This document shows, piece by piece, positions 34,146 through 45,888 of a stretch of DNA of 56,191 bases (position 1 is the first letter of the stretch; the number at the start of each line of letters is the position of its first letter). The notes below the pieces were generated by a model, which saw only the letters and a list, made by a program, of their open reading frames with translations, had not been told where the DNA came from and ran no database searches. This DNA comes from Mesostigma viride. Lineage: Eukaryota; Streptophyta; Mesostigmatophyceae; Mesostigmatales; Mesostigmataceae. Where the stretch lies: the NCBI GenBank assembly GCA_009746045.1, contig RPFO01002335.1:1-56191 (forward strand), given 5' to 3'. The translations under genes and the position numbers were made by a program.

Positions 34146-34727
34146 AAACCCTCCTCCCTCCCTCCCTCCTCCCTCCCTCCCTCCCTCCTCCCTCCCTCCT
34201 CCCTCCTCCCTCCCTCCCTCCCTCCCTCCTCCCTCCCTCCTCCCCCTCCCTCCTCCCTCCCTCCCTCCCTCCTCCCTCCCTCCTCCCTCCCTCCCTCCTC
34301 CCTCCCCTCCTCCCTCCTCCTCCCTCCTCCCTCCCTCCCTCCTCCTCCCTCCCTCCCTCCCTCCCTCCCTCCCCTCCCTCTCCCTCCCCTCTCCCTCTCC
34401 CTCCCCTCTCCCTCTCCCTCTCCCTCTCCTCTCCCTCTCCCTCTCCCTCTCCCTCTCCCTCTCCCTCTCCCTCTCCCTCTCCTCTCCCTCTCCCTCCCCT
34501 CTCTCCTCTCCCTCTCCCTCTCCTCTCCCTCTCCCTCTCTCCCTCTCCCTCTCCCTCTCCCTCTCCCTCCCTCCCCTCTCCTCTCCCTCTCCCTCTCCCT
34601 CTCCTCTCTCCCTCTCCCTCTCTCCTCCCTCTCCTCTCTTCCCTCTCCTCTCCTCTCCCTCCCTCTCCCTCTCCTCTCCTCTCCCTCCCCTCTCCTCCTC
34701 CCTCCCCCCCTCCTCTCCATCCCTCTT
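34146..34727 (+). repeat. Pyrimidine microsatellite, (CCCT)n and (CCCTCT)n
   Basis: Almost pure C+T on this strand. It generates long Ser/Pro/Leu frames on one strand and Arg/Glu/Gly frames on the other, which are not genes. Confidence 0.97.
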
Positions 34728-35375
34728 ACGGTTACGGTTACGCTTACGGTTACGCTTACGGTAACGCTACTTACGCTTACGCTTACGCTTACGCTTACGC
34801 TTACGCTTACGCTTAGCTTACGCTTACGCTTACGCTTACGCTTACGCTTACGCTTACGCTTACGCTTACGCTTACGCTTACGCTTACGCTTACGCTTACG
34901 CTTACGCTTACGCTTGCTTACGCTTACGCTTACGCTTACGCTACGCTTACGCTTACGCTTACGCTTACGCTTACGCTTACGCTTACGCTTACGCTTACGC
35001 TTACGCTTACGCTTACGCTTACGCTTACGCTTACGCTTACGCTTACGCTTACGCTTACGCTTGCGCTTACGCTTACGCTTGCGCTTGCGCTTACGCTTAC
35101 GCTTACGCTTGCGCTTGCGTTACGCTTACGCTTGCGCTTACGCTTACGCTTACGCTTGCGCTTACGCTTACGCTTACGCTTACGCTTACGCTTACGCTTA
35201 CGCTTACGCTTGCGCTTACGCTTACGCTTACGCTTGCACGCTTACGCTTACGCTTACGCTTACGCTTCTTACGCTTACGCTAACGCTTACGCTAACGCTT
35301 ACGCTTACGCTTAGGCTTACGCTTACGCTTACGCTTACGCTTACGCTTACCTTACGCTTACCCTTACGCTTACGC
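34728..35375 (+). repeat. (TTACGC)n hexanucleotide array
   Basis: About 105 hexamers, opening with TTACGG variants and containing interspersed TTGCGC variants at 35060-35240. It is sharply bounded by CT-rich microsatellite on both sides. It has the telomere-like 6-bp size but lacks a G-run, and does not match the usual plant or algal telomere repeats. Confidence 0.95.
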
Positions 35376-35526
35376 TTCCCTCCCTCCTCTCCCTCTCCTC
35401 TCCTCCTCCCTCTCCCTCTCCTCTCCCTCTCTCCCCTCCCTCTCCTCTCCCTCTCTCTCCTCTCCTCTCCTCTCCCTCTCCCTCCTCTCCTCTCCTCTCC
35501 TCTCCCTCTCCTCTCCCTCCCTCTCT

Positions 35527-35557
<31 letters not shown>

Positions 35558-36534
35558 CTTCTCTCCCTCTCTCTCTCTCTCTCTCCCTCTCCCTCTCCTC
35601 TCCTCTCCCTCTCCTCTCCCTCTCCCTCTCCTCTCCCTCTCCTCTCCTCTCCCTCTCTCCCTCTCCTCTCCTCTCCCTCTCCCTCTCCTCTCCCTCTCCC
35701 TCTCCCTCTCCTCTCCCTCTCCCTCTCCCTCTCTCTCCCTCCTCTCCTCTCCTCTCCCTCTCCTCTCCTCTCCTCCCTCTCTCTCCTTCCCTCTCCTCTC
35801 CCTCTCCTCTCCCTCTCCTCTCTCCTCTCTCTCTCTCCTCTCTCCTCTCCCTCTCCTCTCCTCTCCCTCTCTCCCTCTCCTCTCCTCTCCTCTCCCTCTC
35901 CCTCTCCTCTCCTCTCCTCTCCCTCTCCTCTCCCTCTCCCTCTCCCTCTCCTCTCCCTCTCTCTCTCTCCTCTCCCTCTCTCTCCCTTCCTCTCCCTCTC
36001 CCTCTCCCTCCCTTCCCTCTCCTCTCCCTCTCCCTCTCCCTCTCCCTCTCCTCTCTCTCCTCTCCCTCTCTCTCTCTCTCTCCTCTCCCTCTCCCTCTCC
36101 TCTCCTCTCCTCCTCTCTCTCCTCTCCCTCTCCCTCTCCTCTCCTCTCTCTCTCTCCTCTCCCTCTCCCTCTCCTCTCCTCCTCTCCTCTCCCTCTCCTC
36201 TCTCCCTCTCCCTCTCCCTCTCCTCTCCTCTCTCTCCCTCTCCCTCTCTCTCCTCTCCTCTCTCTCTCTCCTCTCTCTCTCCTCTCTCTCTCTCCTCTCT
36301 CCTCTCCCTCTCCCTCTCCTCTCCTCTCCCTCTCCCTCTCCTCTCTCTCCTTCCTCTCTCCTCTCCCTCTCTCCTCTCTCCCTCTCTCCTCTCCCTCTCC
36401 TCTCCCTCTCCCTCTCCCTCTCCCTCTCCCTCTCCTCTCCCTCCCCTCTCCCTCTCCTCTCCCCTTCCCTCTCCTCTCCCTCTCCTCTTCTCTCCCTCTC
36501 CCTCTTCCCTCCCTCTCCCTCTCCGTGTCCCTCT
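35376..36534 (+). repeat. Pyrimidine microsatellite, mainly (CCCTCT)n and (CTCTC)n
   Basis: A homopyrimidine tract of ~1.15 kb. CCTCT at 36530-36534 is the left target duplication of element 2. Confidence 0.97.
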
Positions 36535-36873
36535 AGTTGAGTAATCTAGAGCCTAGGATCTGGCTCTAAGTTCCCCATGTCGTCCGCACGCCTTCCGCTA
36601 GCGTCCGCTAAGCCGCCCGCTATAATCCGGCGGTCCGATGCGGTCGACCGGTCTAAGGGCGGCGCTAGGGCCGGCGCCACCTAGGCCCCAGTCCGGGCCT
36701 TATCCGGGTCGGTACGGACAGCTAGCTTGTCCCACGTTACGGCTAACCGGATAGGGTTTGCTGGCTAAGACATAAACCAGTGGTGGGCCAGCTCCGACAG
36801 CAGTTCTCTGTGTTCACCTTATCCCAAGCTCAACGTGACCGACCGCCATAGCTGAGCCGGTCGGGCTTTAACT
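36535..36873 (+). repeat. 5' LTR of copia-like element 2
   Basis: 339 bp, AGTTGAG...TTTAACT. Compared with the 3' LTR it lacks about six single bases, mostly in short homopolymers. It is followed directly by TGTATTCATAAA (36874-36885). Confidence 0.93.
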
Positions 36874-36892
36874 TGTATTCATAAAAATCCCG

Positions 36893-38560
36893 ATGGCTTC
36901 CGGTACACGGAGCCGCACGGGCGAACACACAGATACGCCAAGTGGCGAGGCCGCAGGGTCCGTCCTGCCACGCTTTAGTGCGGACGAGGCCACGAGGTTG
37001 ATGCAAACCCTCGTGGCGCAACCTGAACTGGCCAAGCAGTTCAAGCATCTCATGCTGGCTGCTGACGATGCACTAAATCGCGGCCCTCTCAAGCAAACGG
37101 AGGTGCCCGCGATCTACCGGCCGACTATACGGCGGACGACGCAGCAGATTTTCTAGCTGCTCTCAAGCGTCTGCGCGATGGACGCGCAGACAAAGATTCG
37201 GAGCTGATTGGCAAGTTCCGTGCAGTATTCTGCAGTACAACAAAGCACCCAAACATTGCCAATCTAGTTCGCATTGCGGACGACAACAAACAAACCTGGG
37301 AAGTTTTTTACAACGGTCTAGATGCCCACTTGTCGCGGTCTAAGGAAGAGGCCGACGAGCAAGCCTTCAACGACTTCGAGGGCTATGCAGTTAATAAGGC
37401 AAATTTGCCCGGGGCTGCACGTGATTTCCAGGTCTTCGTGCACAAGCACAAGCTGCTAGATACTCTCAAGCCCATTTTCCTGTGCAATCGATTTCTCAAG
37501 AAATGCGACCTGTCGTCGGATGTGCATCTGACCATAGCGACGGAACTCAAAAAGAAGAGTGCCGTCAGTTTCGACGAGGGCATGCTGTATTTGATCATGC
37601 TTCAAGAGTGCGCAGTCCAAGCCGGCTGCCTCGGCTGCTCTGCCATCCCTGCGCAAGGTGGATGCCGGCGCGTCTTCTTCTTCAGGCGCAGAGGCTCCAT
37701 TACGCGGTCGGAGCTTACGGCCATCCTGAAAAAGGTCGTCGGCCACGGCAACAACGGGGGCCAGCGAGGGCGCAAGCGCGGGCATGGTGGCGACGCCAAG
37801 CAGGGTGATAATCCCCCGGCCAAGCGGCAGCAGGGGGCGTCTACTGACCGCAAGCAACGCTGTGAGCGCTGCTTCGGACGTCGCCATGTCCGGGATGACT
37901 GCCGAGTTCGCCCGGACCTGGAGCTCGAGGACAACCTTTGCCGCAAGTGCCACGACGTTCTGCGTGGTCACAGCGTGGAGGCGTGCAAGGCCAAGCGCAT
38001 CGTCGTCCACGGCACACGCGAGGAGTGGGCAGAGCGACGGGCAGCACGAAAGTCAGGTGAGAGCACGCTCGATACCCCTTCTTTTGCTCAATGCGTCACG
38101 CTGAACCGGGCCGTCGTAGAGCCTGACGTCGTTCCTAAAAGCAACGTGACTGCATCCTCTGTCTCATTCCGTGATGTGCTCACGCAATCCGTTGATGCTG
38201 CTCTGGCTCTGTCGCGCCAGGATCACGTGCTTCCTGAGCACGGGTCTACAATGCGTGACCTAAGCAATGTGGTGTCTTCTAGGTCGGGTGTGTACAACGC
38301 CGAGCGACCAAGCACTACTGCAGCACCCCAGCTAGATACTGGGGCGGTTGGGCCTATGAGGAATGTTGTGACAGTGCAAGAGAATGCTGGGCGGGCAGAT
38401 GTTCTCGGTACACACCACCCTAGTGTGGATCTTCACATTGGCAAGGTGCTCACACGGGCGGCCTTTCGTGCAGCCTCTGAAGCTGCCCAGTTAGCCAATG
38501 TCACTACCCCAGTAGTCACCCCACCTGTTGAGAATCCTGACAATGCCACTGCACCTCAGG
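36893..38560 (+). CDS. gag: Element 2 Gag-like protein with two zinc knuckles
   Basis: The ATG at 36893 lies 19 bp inside the LTR. The helical Gag region runs to about 37620, including the segment around DLPADYTADDAADFLAAL after a one-base frame change near 37115. Two compensating frame changes near 37625 and 37690 bracket an Ala/Ser-rich stretch. A basic linker follows, then knuckle 1, CERCFGRRHVRDDC (CX2CX4HX4C), and a second, longer-spaced C/H cluster, CRKCHDVLRGHSVEAC, at about 37858-38000. The frame then continues through a long acidic/polar linker into pol without an intervening stop, so Gag and Pol appear fused. Confidence 0.8.
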
Positions 38561-41500
38561 CTGTCACCCTGAAACTGTTAGCATACCAGATGCACCGTGC
38601 ATACGGGCATGAGGCCCAAGCCGAGGTAGAGGGGGCACACATGTTGGGGCACCTTTATACAACGAGCTGAAGAATGTGCGTGCTCAGTGTCCTGCCTGCA
38701 TCAAGATCAGGAAGAAGTCGCGTAGGCGGCATGCCAAGACTCCACCCTTGGAGCGAGGGTACCTTGTGGGGGATGTCATGCACATGGAAGGGGGGGACAC
38801 CTATTTCATAGTCAAGGATAGGTTCAGCAAGGCCACCTACATTGAGCCGCTGCCCACATGTTTGAGGCTGACCTGCACAGGGCTATCAAGATCAGCCTGG
38901 CTTTCTTTCATCCCGTAGTGGAGCTCATGCTAGACCAGCAGTTCCGCTGTGTGCAAGGTTTGCCGGGGATGGAGGCCGTGGTCATCGTGGGGCGTGAGGA
39001 TCACGGCAATATGGGCATGATAGATCGCACTGTAAGCTATGTCAAGACTGTGGCAGCCAAGCGACAGGATAACCCACATGGCAAATCCTACGCGGTCAAG
39101 ACGGCGTGGTGCAAGGAGCTCATGCATGTGTGCAACCATAGGCACGTGCTTGATGTCAAGGGCTTTGGGCTAGTCACGCCTCGGGGGCTGTCAGCGGGCA
39201 CCTACTCACCCGAGGTAGTAGAGGCATACCAACAGCATCTACAGGATACCGCCGCCAAGCTGCGGCTCAAGGATGCCACGCTGCCTGATTTGTCTAGCGC
39301 TTTTGAGGTCGGGCAGTTGGTCATGTTCCACAAGGAGAGCTCGCCCAGCGGCAAACGGGGCACCATGCAGGGGCCTGGGGCCATCACAAAGTTAGACTGG
39401 CCGCTGCGGGTCATAGACATAGAGTGGAATGATCGGGTGTATAGGGTACCATGGGCATCGGTGGCAGGCTATAAGCAAGGGGATAGCATGGAGAGTGAGC
39501 TGGCAGCCAACAGGGCACTGGGGTGGGTAGTGAAGGATAATGCGCCTGTCGTAGCATCTGAGGTGGTACCCCACGGGTCGCTCCCAGGGGCAGACACAGC
39601 TACACCCCCCCCTCCCCTGGGCCCCAATATGACCCCGTGGATGGGTGGGATGAGGATGGGGTGGGTTTGACGGGACCTAGTGCACGTAGTGACTCACCTC
39701 CTGTGCTAGCCACGGATAATGTGGGAGGCCCGCCTAGCGTGGCCTCGCCGGAGGGTCAGGGTCCTGCCCATGCGCCTCGCCCACCTAGGGACCTGGCTTC
39801 AACGGTCACGGCCTTGTGGCGTGCTCAGGCGCTTAAAGCGAAAGCTGCATCAGGGGTGGCTCAGGTCAAAACTCTCTCACAGGGGGTCAGGCCGGTTAAG
39901 TCAGCCTTGTTTCCTACGTGTAGACCGTGGCAGCTGGTGGCTGTGGACACGCAAGCATCCGTGTCTATTATCTCTCGTCGGGCAGCCACCCTGTATCCAG
40001 TGCTAGAGTCGCCGTACAAATCGGTGACCGACTTTGCAGGCACTTCGGCATATCAAGTTACCGGGATGGTGGTGCTGCCGGTGTTGGGCATTGACACGCC
40101 GTTTCACGTCGTGGATGGCTACGAGGATGTGGCCTTGCTGGGCGAACCTTTCGTATCATACCCGGGGTTCTCAGTGTCCGCTGACTTGCTGTCAGTCGCG
40201 GGGGTGGGCAGCATCCCGCTTCGCGAGTACCACGCTCCATTGGGGGTGGTGGTCGGGCAGCCCGGCGTCGTGCGGCGCTTACCGATGGCGGCGTTTTCCA
40301 CACCGCCGCTCGTCCAGTCCATCATTCAGCCTCAGGATTGGCACCCGCGCAGCTTCGGCCTCCACTCACACTCACTGGCGGCGGATAGCCCTGTGACGTG
40401 GGAGCAACTTGTCCTGGACTGTCAAGATCCTCTCAAGTTTGCTTTGTGGCGCGACGCGTTCATTCGAGCCAAGGAGCAGTGGCGAGAGCGCGAGGTCTAC
40501 CGAGGATTGGAGAGTGTGCCAGCCGGGGCCACGCGGTTGCGGTTGAAGTTCGTGCTCACCTACAAGCCGGACGAGACCAACTCTTCGGTGGTGTTCCGGG
40601 TAAGGCCCGTGGTCACGGAGACGAAGGGGTCCTCCCCGCTGGACGCCAAGGATCTTTATACCCCTGGGCTCAACCATGTTTCGCATCGGCTACTGACGGT
40701 CATCTACTTGGGCAAGCGGAACGCGGGCAAGGACTACGGGATGTGGTGCGGTGACTTTCAGCGGGCATTCCTCCACAGCGACGCTGGGGTCGCGCAGCAA
40801 ACATGGCAAGGCACCCGCTACGTGGTGAAGGTCCCGGTGGTCTGGCAGGATGGCACCATTGGCAGCGAGTATATCGAGCTGTTGACAGGGGTGGAGGGGC
40901 TGCAGAGCTCTCCCATCATCTTCCGCATTTCCGCGGAGGAGGTCTTGCAGAGCTTAGGGGCCACGTACCATCGCGCGGATCCTAACTTCTTTGTGGTCCC
41001 CACCGGCGTCCCTGGCGAGCCAGCCCTCTTCGTGTGGCATGGCGATGACTTCAAGCTGGTGGCACCTCGCACCTTTGCTACCCAGTTTCTTGCTGCAGTG
41101 GCGGCTAAGTTTCCCCTGGGCAGGGCGGTGGATCATGAGGAGGGTAAACCCGTGGTGTTTTGCGGCGTGCAGTCTACGTTGCAGCGGGATTCGCGTTCTG
41201 GCGAATGGGTCATGCACATGCAGGATAGCCGCAACTATGTGGTTGACCTGCTGGCCGACCTCCCGTCCCCGCTGTTGGCAACCCATGGGCCCTCGGTTAA
41301 GGGCAAGCTCGGGTGGTTGGCGGACACGGTGGCACCTGATTTGGCGTGCTCGCTCGCCTGCCCGATGATGTGCTGGAAGGACTAGGGTCCATTCATGTTC
41401 GGCGGCAGCTGGCCATGACGCCCGGCATTGTGCTTCGTGGGCTCGATTGCTCACAGCCGGTGCACCTCGAGATAGTGACGGATGCTAATCTAGAGACGCG

Positions 41501-41954
41501 CACAGTCAGCCAAGTGCGGGCCCGCATGGGGGCACTGTTCTTTATCAGCAATGAGGGACAGCCTGGCATGTTGTTAGATTGGTACTCGCGCTTGCACAGC
41601 CGCATTGCCACTAGCCCCAACACGGCTGAATGCCGGGGCATTGTTTCAGCTATCTCACATGGCATGTGGCTGCGGTACTTGCTGGGTTGGGTATTTGGCT
41701 CGTGTGGGTTCACTCTTCACTGGACTAGCACGGTGCACACTGACTCACAAAGTTGTTTGGCCTTCCTTGACAATCCCTATGCGCGGTCACAGGACGTTGA
41801 TTACCTCGTACTCGCTGAGGCGGCCTCCTGCGTCACGCGTCTCCAGCACATCGCGGATGAACTCAATCCCGCGGATGCACTCACCAAGGAGGCGCGGGAG
41901 GCTGCCCCGCAGTACGCAGTGTTGCGCAAGCGCATGACGATGCAACACCCGTGA
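38561..41954 (+). CDS. pol: Element 2 Pol: integrase, retropepsin-like, reverse transcriptase, RNase H
   Basis: Domain order matches element 1. Integrase zinc region HRAYGH...CPAC (38595-38700); core starting GDVMHMEGGD (~38770), second Asp in LMLDQQF (~38930) and, where Glu is expected, GMIDRTV with Asp (~39020); SH3-like region to ~39465; retropepsin-like domain (39940-40180) with VDTQASVSII and ALLGEPFV; RT (40320-41300) with CGDFQRAFLHSD and WHGDDF; RNase H (41455-41900) with TDAN, AECRG and HTDSQS. Reading through needs one-base frame changes near 38660, 38855, 39620 and 41370. The stop is TGA at 41952. Despite the shared architecture its sequence is far from element 1, so the two are separate families of one lineage. 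It is non-functional as printed unless the indels are sequence errors. Confidence 0.88.
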
Positions 41955-42331
41955 GCCACACAGGGTTACGGCTCGGGCGCTTTATGAATACAGCCATAAC
42001 TCACCCTGTGTTGCTAGCATTCACGAATATCATGGTGGTAGTTTTTTTGCTTGTCCTGACCATACCCTAGCCACGTTGGACGGTGCCTTGGGCCCGTCGG
42101 CGGGTCACTGGTCCTAATAAATGGGTCACCTTTTGTCTGGTGGCATAGTTGTTTTTTTCTCGATACTTATTACATCACTATTCATGTGTGATCACAAGGG
42201 CGCGGGTCGATACCGTGGTGATTTTGACGGCCTTGAGGCCCCCTTGAGTTCCCTACCTTAGAGGGTTTTGTATGGTCTGCATTTGATGTAATTATTTTGA
42301 TAATTAATCAAAGAACAAAAGAGTATGTCGG
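41955..42331 (+). mobile_element. Element 2 3' non-coding region
   Basis: Contains TTTATGAATACA (41981-41992), the exact reverse complement of the first 12 bases after the 5' LTR, inside a potential stem (ACACAGGG...CCCTGTGT, about 41957-42014). AATAAA occurs at 42117. A purine-rich stretch (AAAGAACAAAAGAG) lies just before the 3' LTR. Confidence 0.8.
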
Positions 42332-42675
42332 AGTTGAGTAACTCTAGAGCCCTAGGATCTGGCTCTAAGTTCCCCATGTCCGTCCGCACGCCTTCCGCTA
42401 GCGTCCGCTAAGCCGCCGGCTATAATCCGGCGGTCCGATGCGGTCGACCGGTCTAAGGGCGGCGCCTAGGGCCGGCGCCACCTAGGCCCCAGTCCGGGGC
42501 CTTATCCGGGTCGGTACGGACAGCTAGCTTGTCCCACGGTTACGGCTAACCGGATAGGGTTTGCTGGCTAAGACATAAACCAGTGGTGGGCCAGCTCCGA
42601 CAGCAGTTCTCTGTGTTCACCTTATCCCAAGCTCAACGTGACCGACCGCCATAGCTGAGCCGGTCGGCTTTAACT
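42332..42675 (+). repeat. 3' LTR of copia-like element 2
   Basis: 344 bp, AGTTGAG...TTTAACT, followed by CCTCT (42676-42680), equal to the five bases before the 5' LTR. The target is CT-rich, so that match alone is weak, but it agrees with the 5-bp duplications elsewhere here. Confidence 0.93.
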
Positions 42676-43650
<975 letters not shown>

Positions 43651-43712
43651 CCCCCCCTCCCTTTTACAAACACCATAATTCTGCCAACGTCACTCTTCTT
43701 TGACCGTGTGAT

Positions 43713-44125
43713 AGTTACGCCCGCCGTCGTTTCTTCTCTTACTGGAAGAGCACATGACCAACATTGGTTGTGCTAGTTACGCCCGCCGTCGTTTCTTTTG
43801 CCTTACTGTTCGAAATATATCTCGTGAAAGATGCCCTCCCATCAGGTAACTTGTCTTCTTGTAAGCTAAATCTTTCCAGAATAGTTACGCCCGCCGTCGT
43901 TTCTTTTGCATCTTCGATGTCTAAGTATTTGTCGTGTAGGTTGCATTCTAGTCAGGTCCATTGTCCCTTGTGATATCAATGTATCCCATGATAGTTACGC
44001 CCGCCGTCGTTTCTTTTTTATTTTCGATGTCGAAGAATATTTCGTGAGTGTTGTTTCGCGTTACGGTCCAATGTCTTCTTGTGATATCAATGTATCCCGA
44101 GATGGTTACGCCCGCCGTCGTTTCT
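43713..44125 (+). repeat. Leader array: five hairpin motifs, four at ~110-bp spacing
   Basis: GTTACGCC, CGCC, GTCGTTTCT recurs at 43713, 43775, 43883, 43993 and 44104. The last units are true ~110-bp tandem repeats sharing GTGATATCAATGTATCCC upstream of the motif. There is no coding frame. The array lies upstream of the first small ORF. Confidence 0.85.
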
Positions 44126-44279
44126 CTTTCCGTCTCGTTCGCTTTAAAATATCTAATGAAGGTTGTACCAACGTCCATTCACTTTTCTTATAGAATGATA
44201 AACGTTCACCTAAAACAAATTACTATATACACCCGTTAAACCACCCCCCCCTCGAAATGACTCGTTTGTTGCAGAACAA

Positions 44280-44826
44280 ATGGATGAAGAACTTCAGAAT
44301 ATTTGCCGCGGAAACACCGATTGCCAAAAGAAAGCCGTTGACAAGTTTCACCCTTTTTGTGTGGATCACCTGAAGATTGTTTCAGACATTCAGGCAGTGT
44401 TTGACACTGGCTTAAAAAAGATTGCAAGAAAGGCGAAAAACGAGGGGGGCTCTAAGCTTGTCATGGTCCTTGAGATGAGGAAGGCCGGCATGACGGTTTG
44501 TGTGGAGACAACAGATAGTGTCGCGGATAGCATGCCAGAAATGGCAGATGTTTTGTATGAGAATGATGCGTCGGTTTTCTTCGCCATCAAGCCTCTCGGG
44601 ATCGAATTCATATACACGACAAAAGAATGTGTGTGGGGGGCCGGGATCCAAGTAGTGTAGCAGAGAGTGCGGCAGAGGCCCTTGTTTTGAATGCGGGTGC
44701 TTGGTCCTACAGGGAGATCGACTTCTTAAGGCCAGGAGGGTGGGTTGACGAGCTGAAAGATGCAGTCAGTATCGCCACAGGTGTTAGGAGGGCATCTTTT
44801 GGAAAGAGGCTCCACGGTATCATGTA
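44280..44826 (+). CDS. Unknown ~180-residue protein with N-terminal C-C-C-H motif (frameshift)
   Basis: Starts five bases after TTTGTTGCAG, a good 3' splice site. Residues ~9-27 give C-x5-C-x11-C-x2-H, a small zinc-binding-like cluster. The rest looks like a compact alpha/beta domain (KLVMVLEMRKAGMTVCVE). The frame breaks at a G-run near 44633-44641 and resumes for ~60 residues to TAA at 44824. A GTAATA at the end could instead be a splice donor, making this a first exon. I recognise no family. The 45889 exon starts with a similar C/H cluster, suggesting a common origin. Confidence 0.5.
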
Positions 44827-44960
44827 ATATATTTTAATACGTTTCGAAACAAACAATACAAATGATTTTGACAACATTGAATTGTATGTGTTACGCCCGC
44901 CATGAATCTACACCCGTTAAACCACACCCCCCTCGAAATGACTCGTTTGTTGCAGAACGA

Positions 44961-45185
44961 ATGTCAGAAGAAGAACCAAAAAAATGCCTCGGAAACCACA
45001 AGCGTAAAAGGAAAGCCGATGACAACGTAGAGACCCTCTCGGAGGATGTGCCGGAGTTGGTTTCTTCGGATGACGAGTTTGATTACTCGAAAACATCGGG
45101 GGGACAAGTTCTTGAGAAAGCATGGAAGGTCTTTGTGACAAACGCGTTTGTGGAATGGATAAAAAAAAACTATTCCGAGGAATAA
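44961..45185 (+). CDS. Small charged ORF, possible exon
   Basis: 74 codons, Lys/Glu-rich then acidic, ending EWIKKNYSEE and TAA. The 57 bp upstream (44909-44965) nearly duplicates 44227-44283, including TGACTCGTTTGTTGCAG, so it follows the same acceptor-like sequence as its neighbour. No function can be assigned and no convincing donor precedes the stop. Confidence 0.4.
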   Translation: MSEEEPKKCLGNHKRKRKADDNVETLSEDVPELVSSDDEFDYSKTSGGQVLEKAWKVFVTNAFVEWIKKNYSEE

Positions 45186-45261
45186 CAACTTGTTTATATA
45201 ATATTTTTTTAATAAATTAATGTTTATTTAAAACGTATCATTTTATTCCTTCGCGCAGGAA

Positions 45262-45432
45262 ATGGTGGAGGTTGAGGAGAGTTCGCCCAAAAGGCAAAGG
45301 ACCGACACAGTTCGACAAAATGGAAGGAGTCTTCCATTGTACATCAAAAAAATAGTTGAGGATTACTGGCTCGCTTCCGATTCGACTCCTCGTCCGAGTC
45401 CGGTCATACCGGACAGTGTCAAAGTCTGGAAG
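45262..45432 (+). CDS. Probable exon of the multi-exon gene
   Basis: Preceded by CTTCGCGCAG and ending TGGAAG/GTTTCA in phase 0, which joins in frame to the exon at 45889. It encodes a basic, polar ~57-residue segment with KRQRTD. If the weak donor is not used the frame ends at 45462. Confidence 0.45.
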
Positions 45433-45888
45433 GTTTCAGCACATCAATCGCACATTGAATAGATAATGTTTTATCGCCATATTGCTGTCCGACAAGTTGC
45501 GCCTTGGGGCGTTTCTTTGTGCCAAATTTAAACCTATTAATAAACAAGTACAATTATAATATAATTTCAAATCGTTTTTTGATTTTTATTTTCCGGGGCC
45601 GGTTACTGATGAGTTGCGACCGCCGGCGTTTCTCTGCTGTTGAATGCCCCTCCCTCTACATACAAATTATATTGTCTGGACATTCGTATGTAGTGACAAT
45701 CGTAGTCAATGTGATTGCCCTTCGTTTTTAGGTAGGAAGTGTTGATTGAAAAAGTTGCGCCCCAGGGCGTTTCTTTGTTGCATTTTCTTCAAATTTTAGC
45801 TCGCGTAAATAGATGAAGATGACTTAATAAATGCCAATTTTTTTTTATAATATAAACTACTCGCGGCCGGTATGTTCTGGTTTTGCAG

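Noticed and set aside
34728-35375. Interstitial telomere
   Set aside because: The hexamer has no G-run and does not equal the TTAGGG-type repeats known to me; kept as an array with unknown role.
33999-36536. 845-codon open frame across the CT microsatellite and TTACGC array
   Set aside because: Pure low-complexity translation (Leu/Ser/Pro, then Leu-Arg or Leu-Thr dipeptides) with the other frames open as well; an artefact of the repeats.
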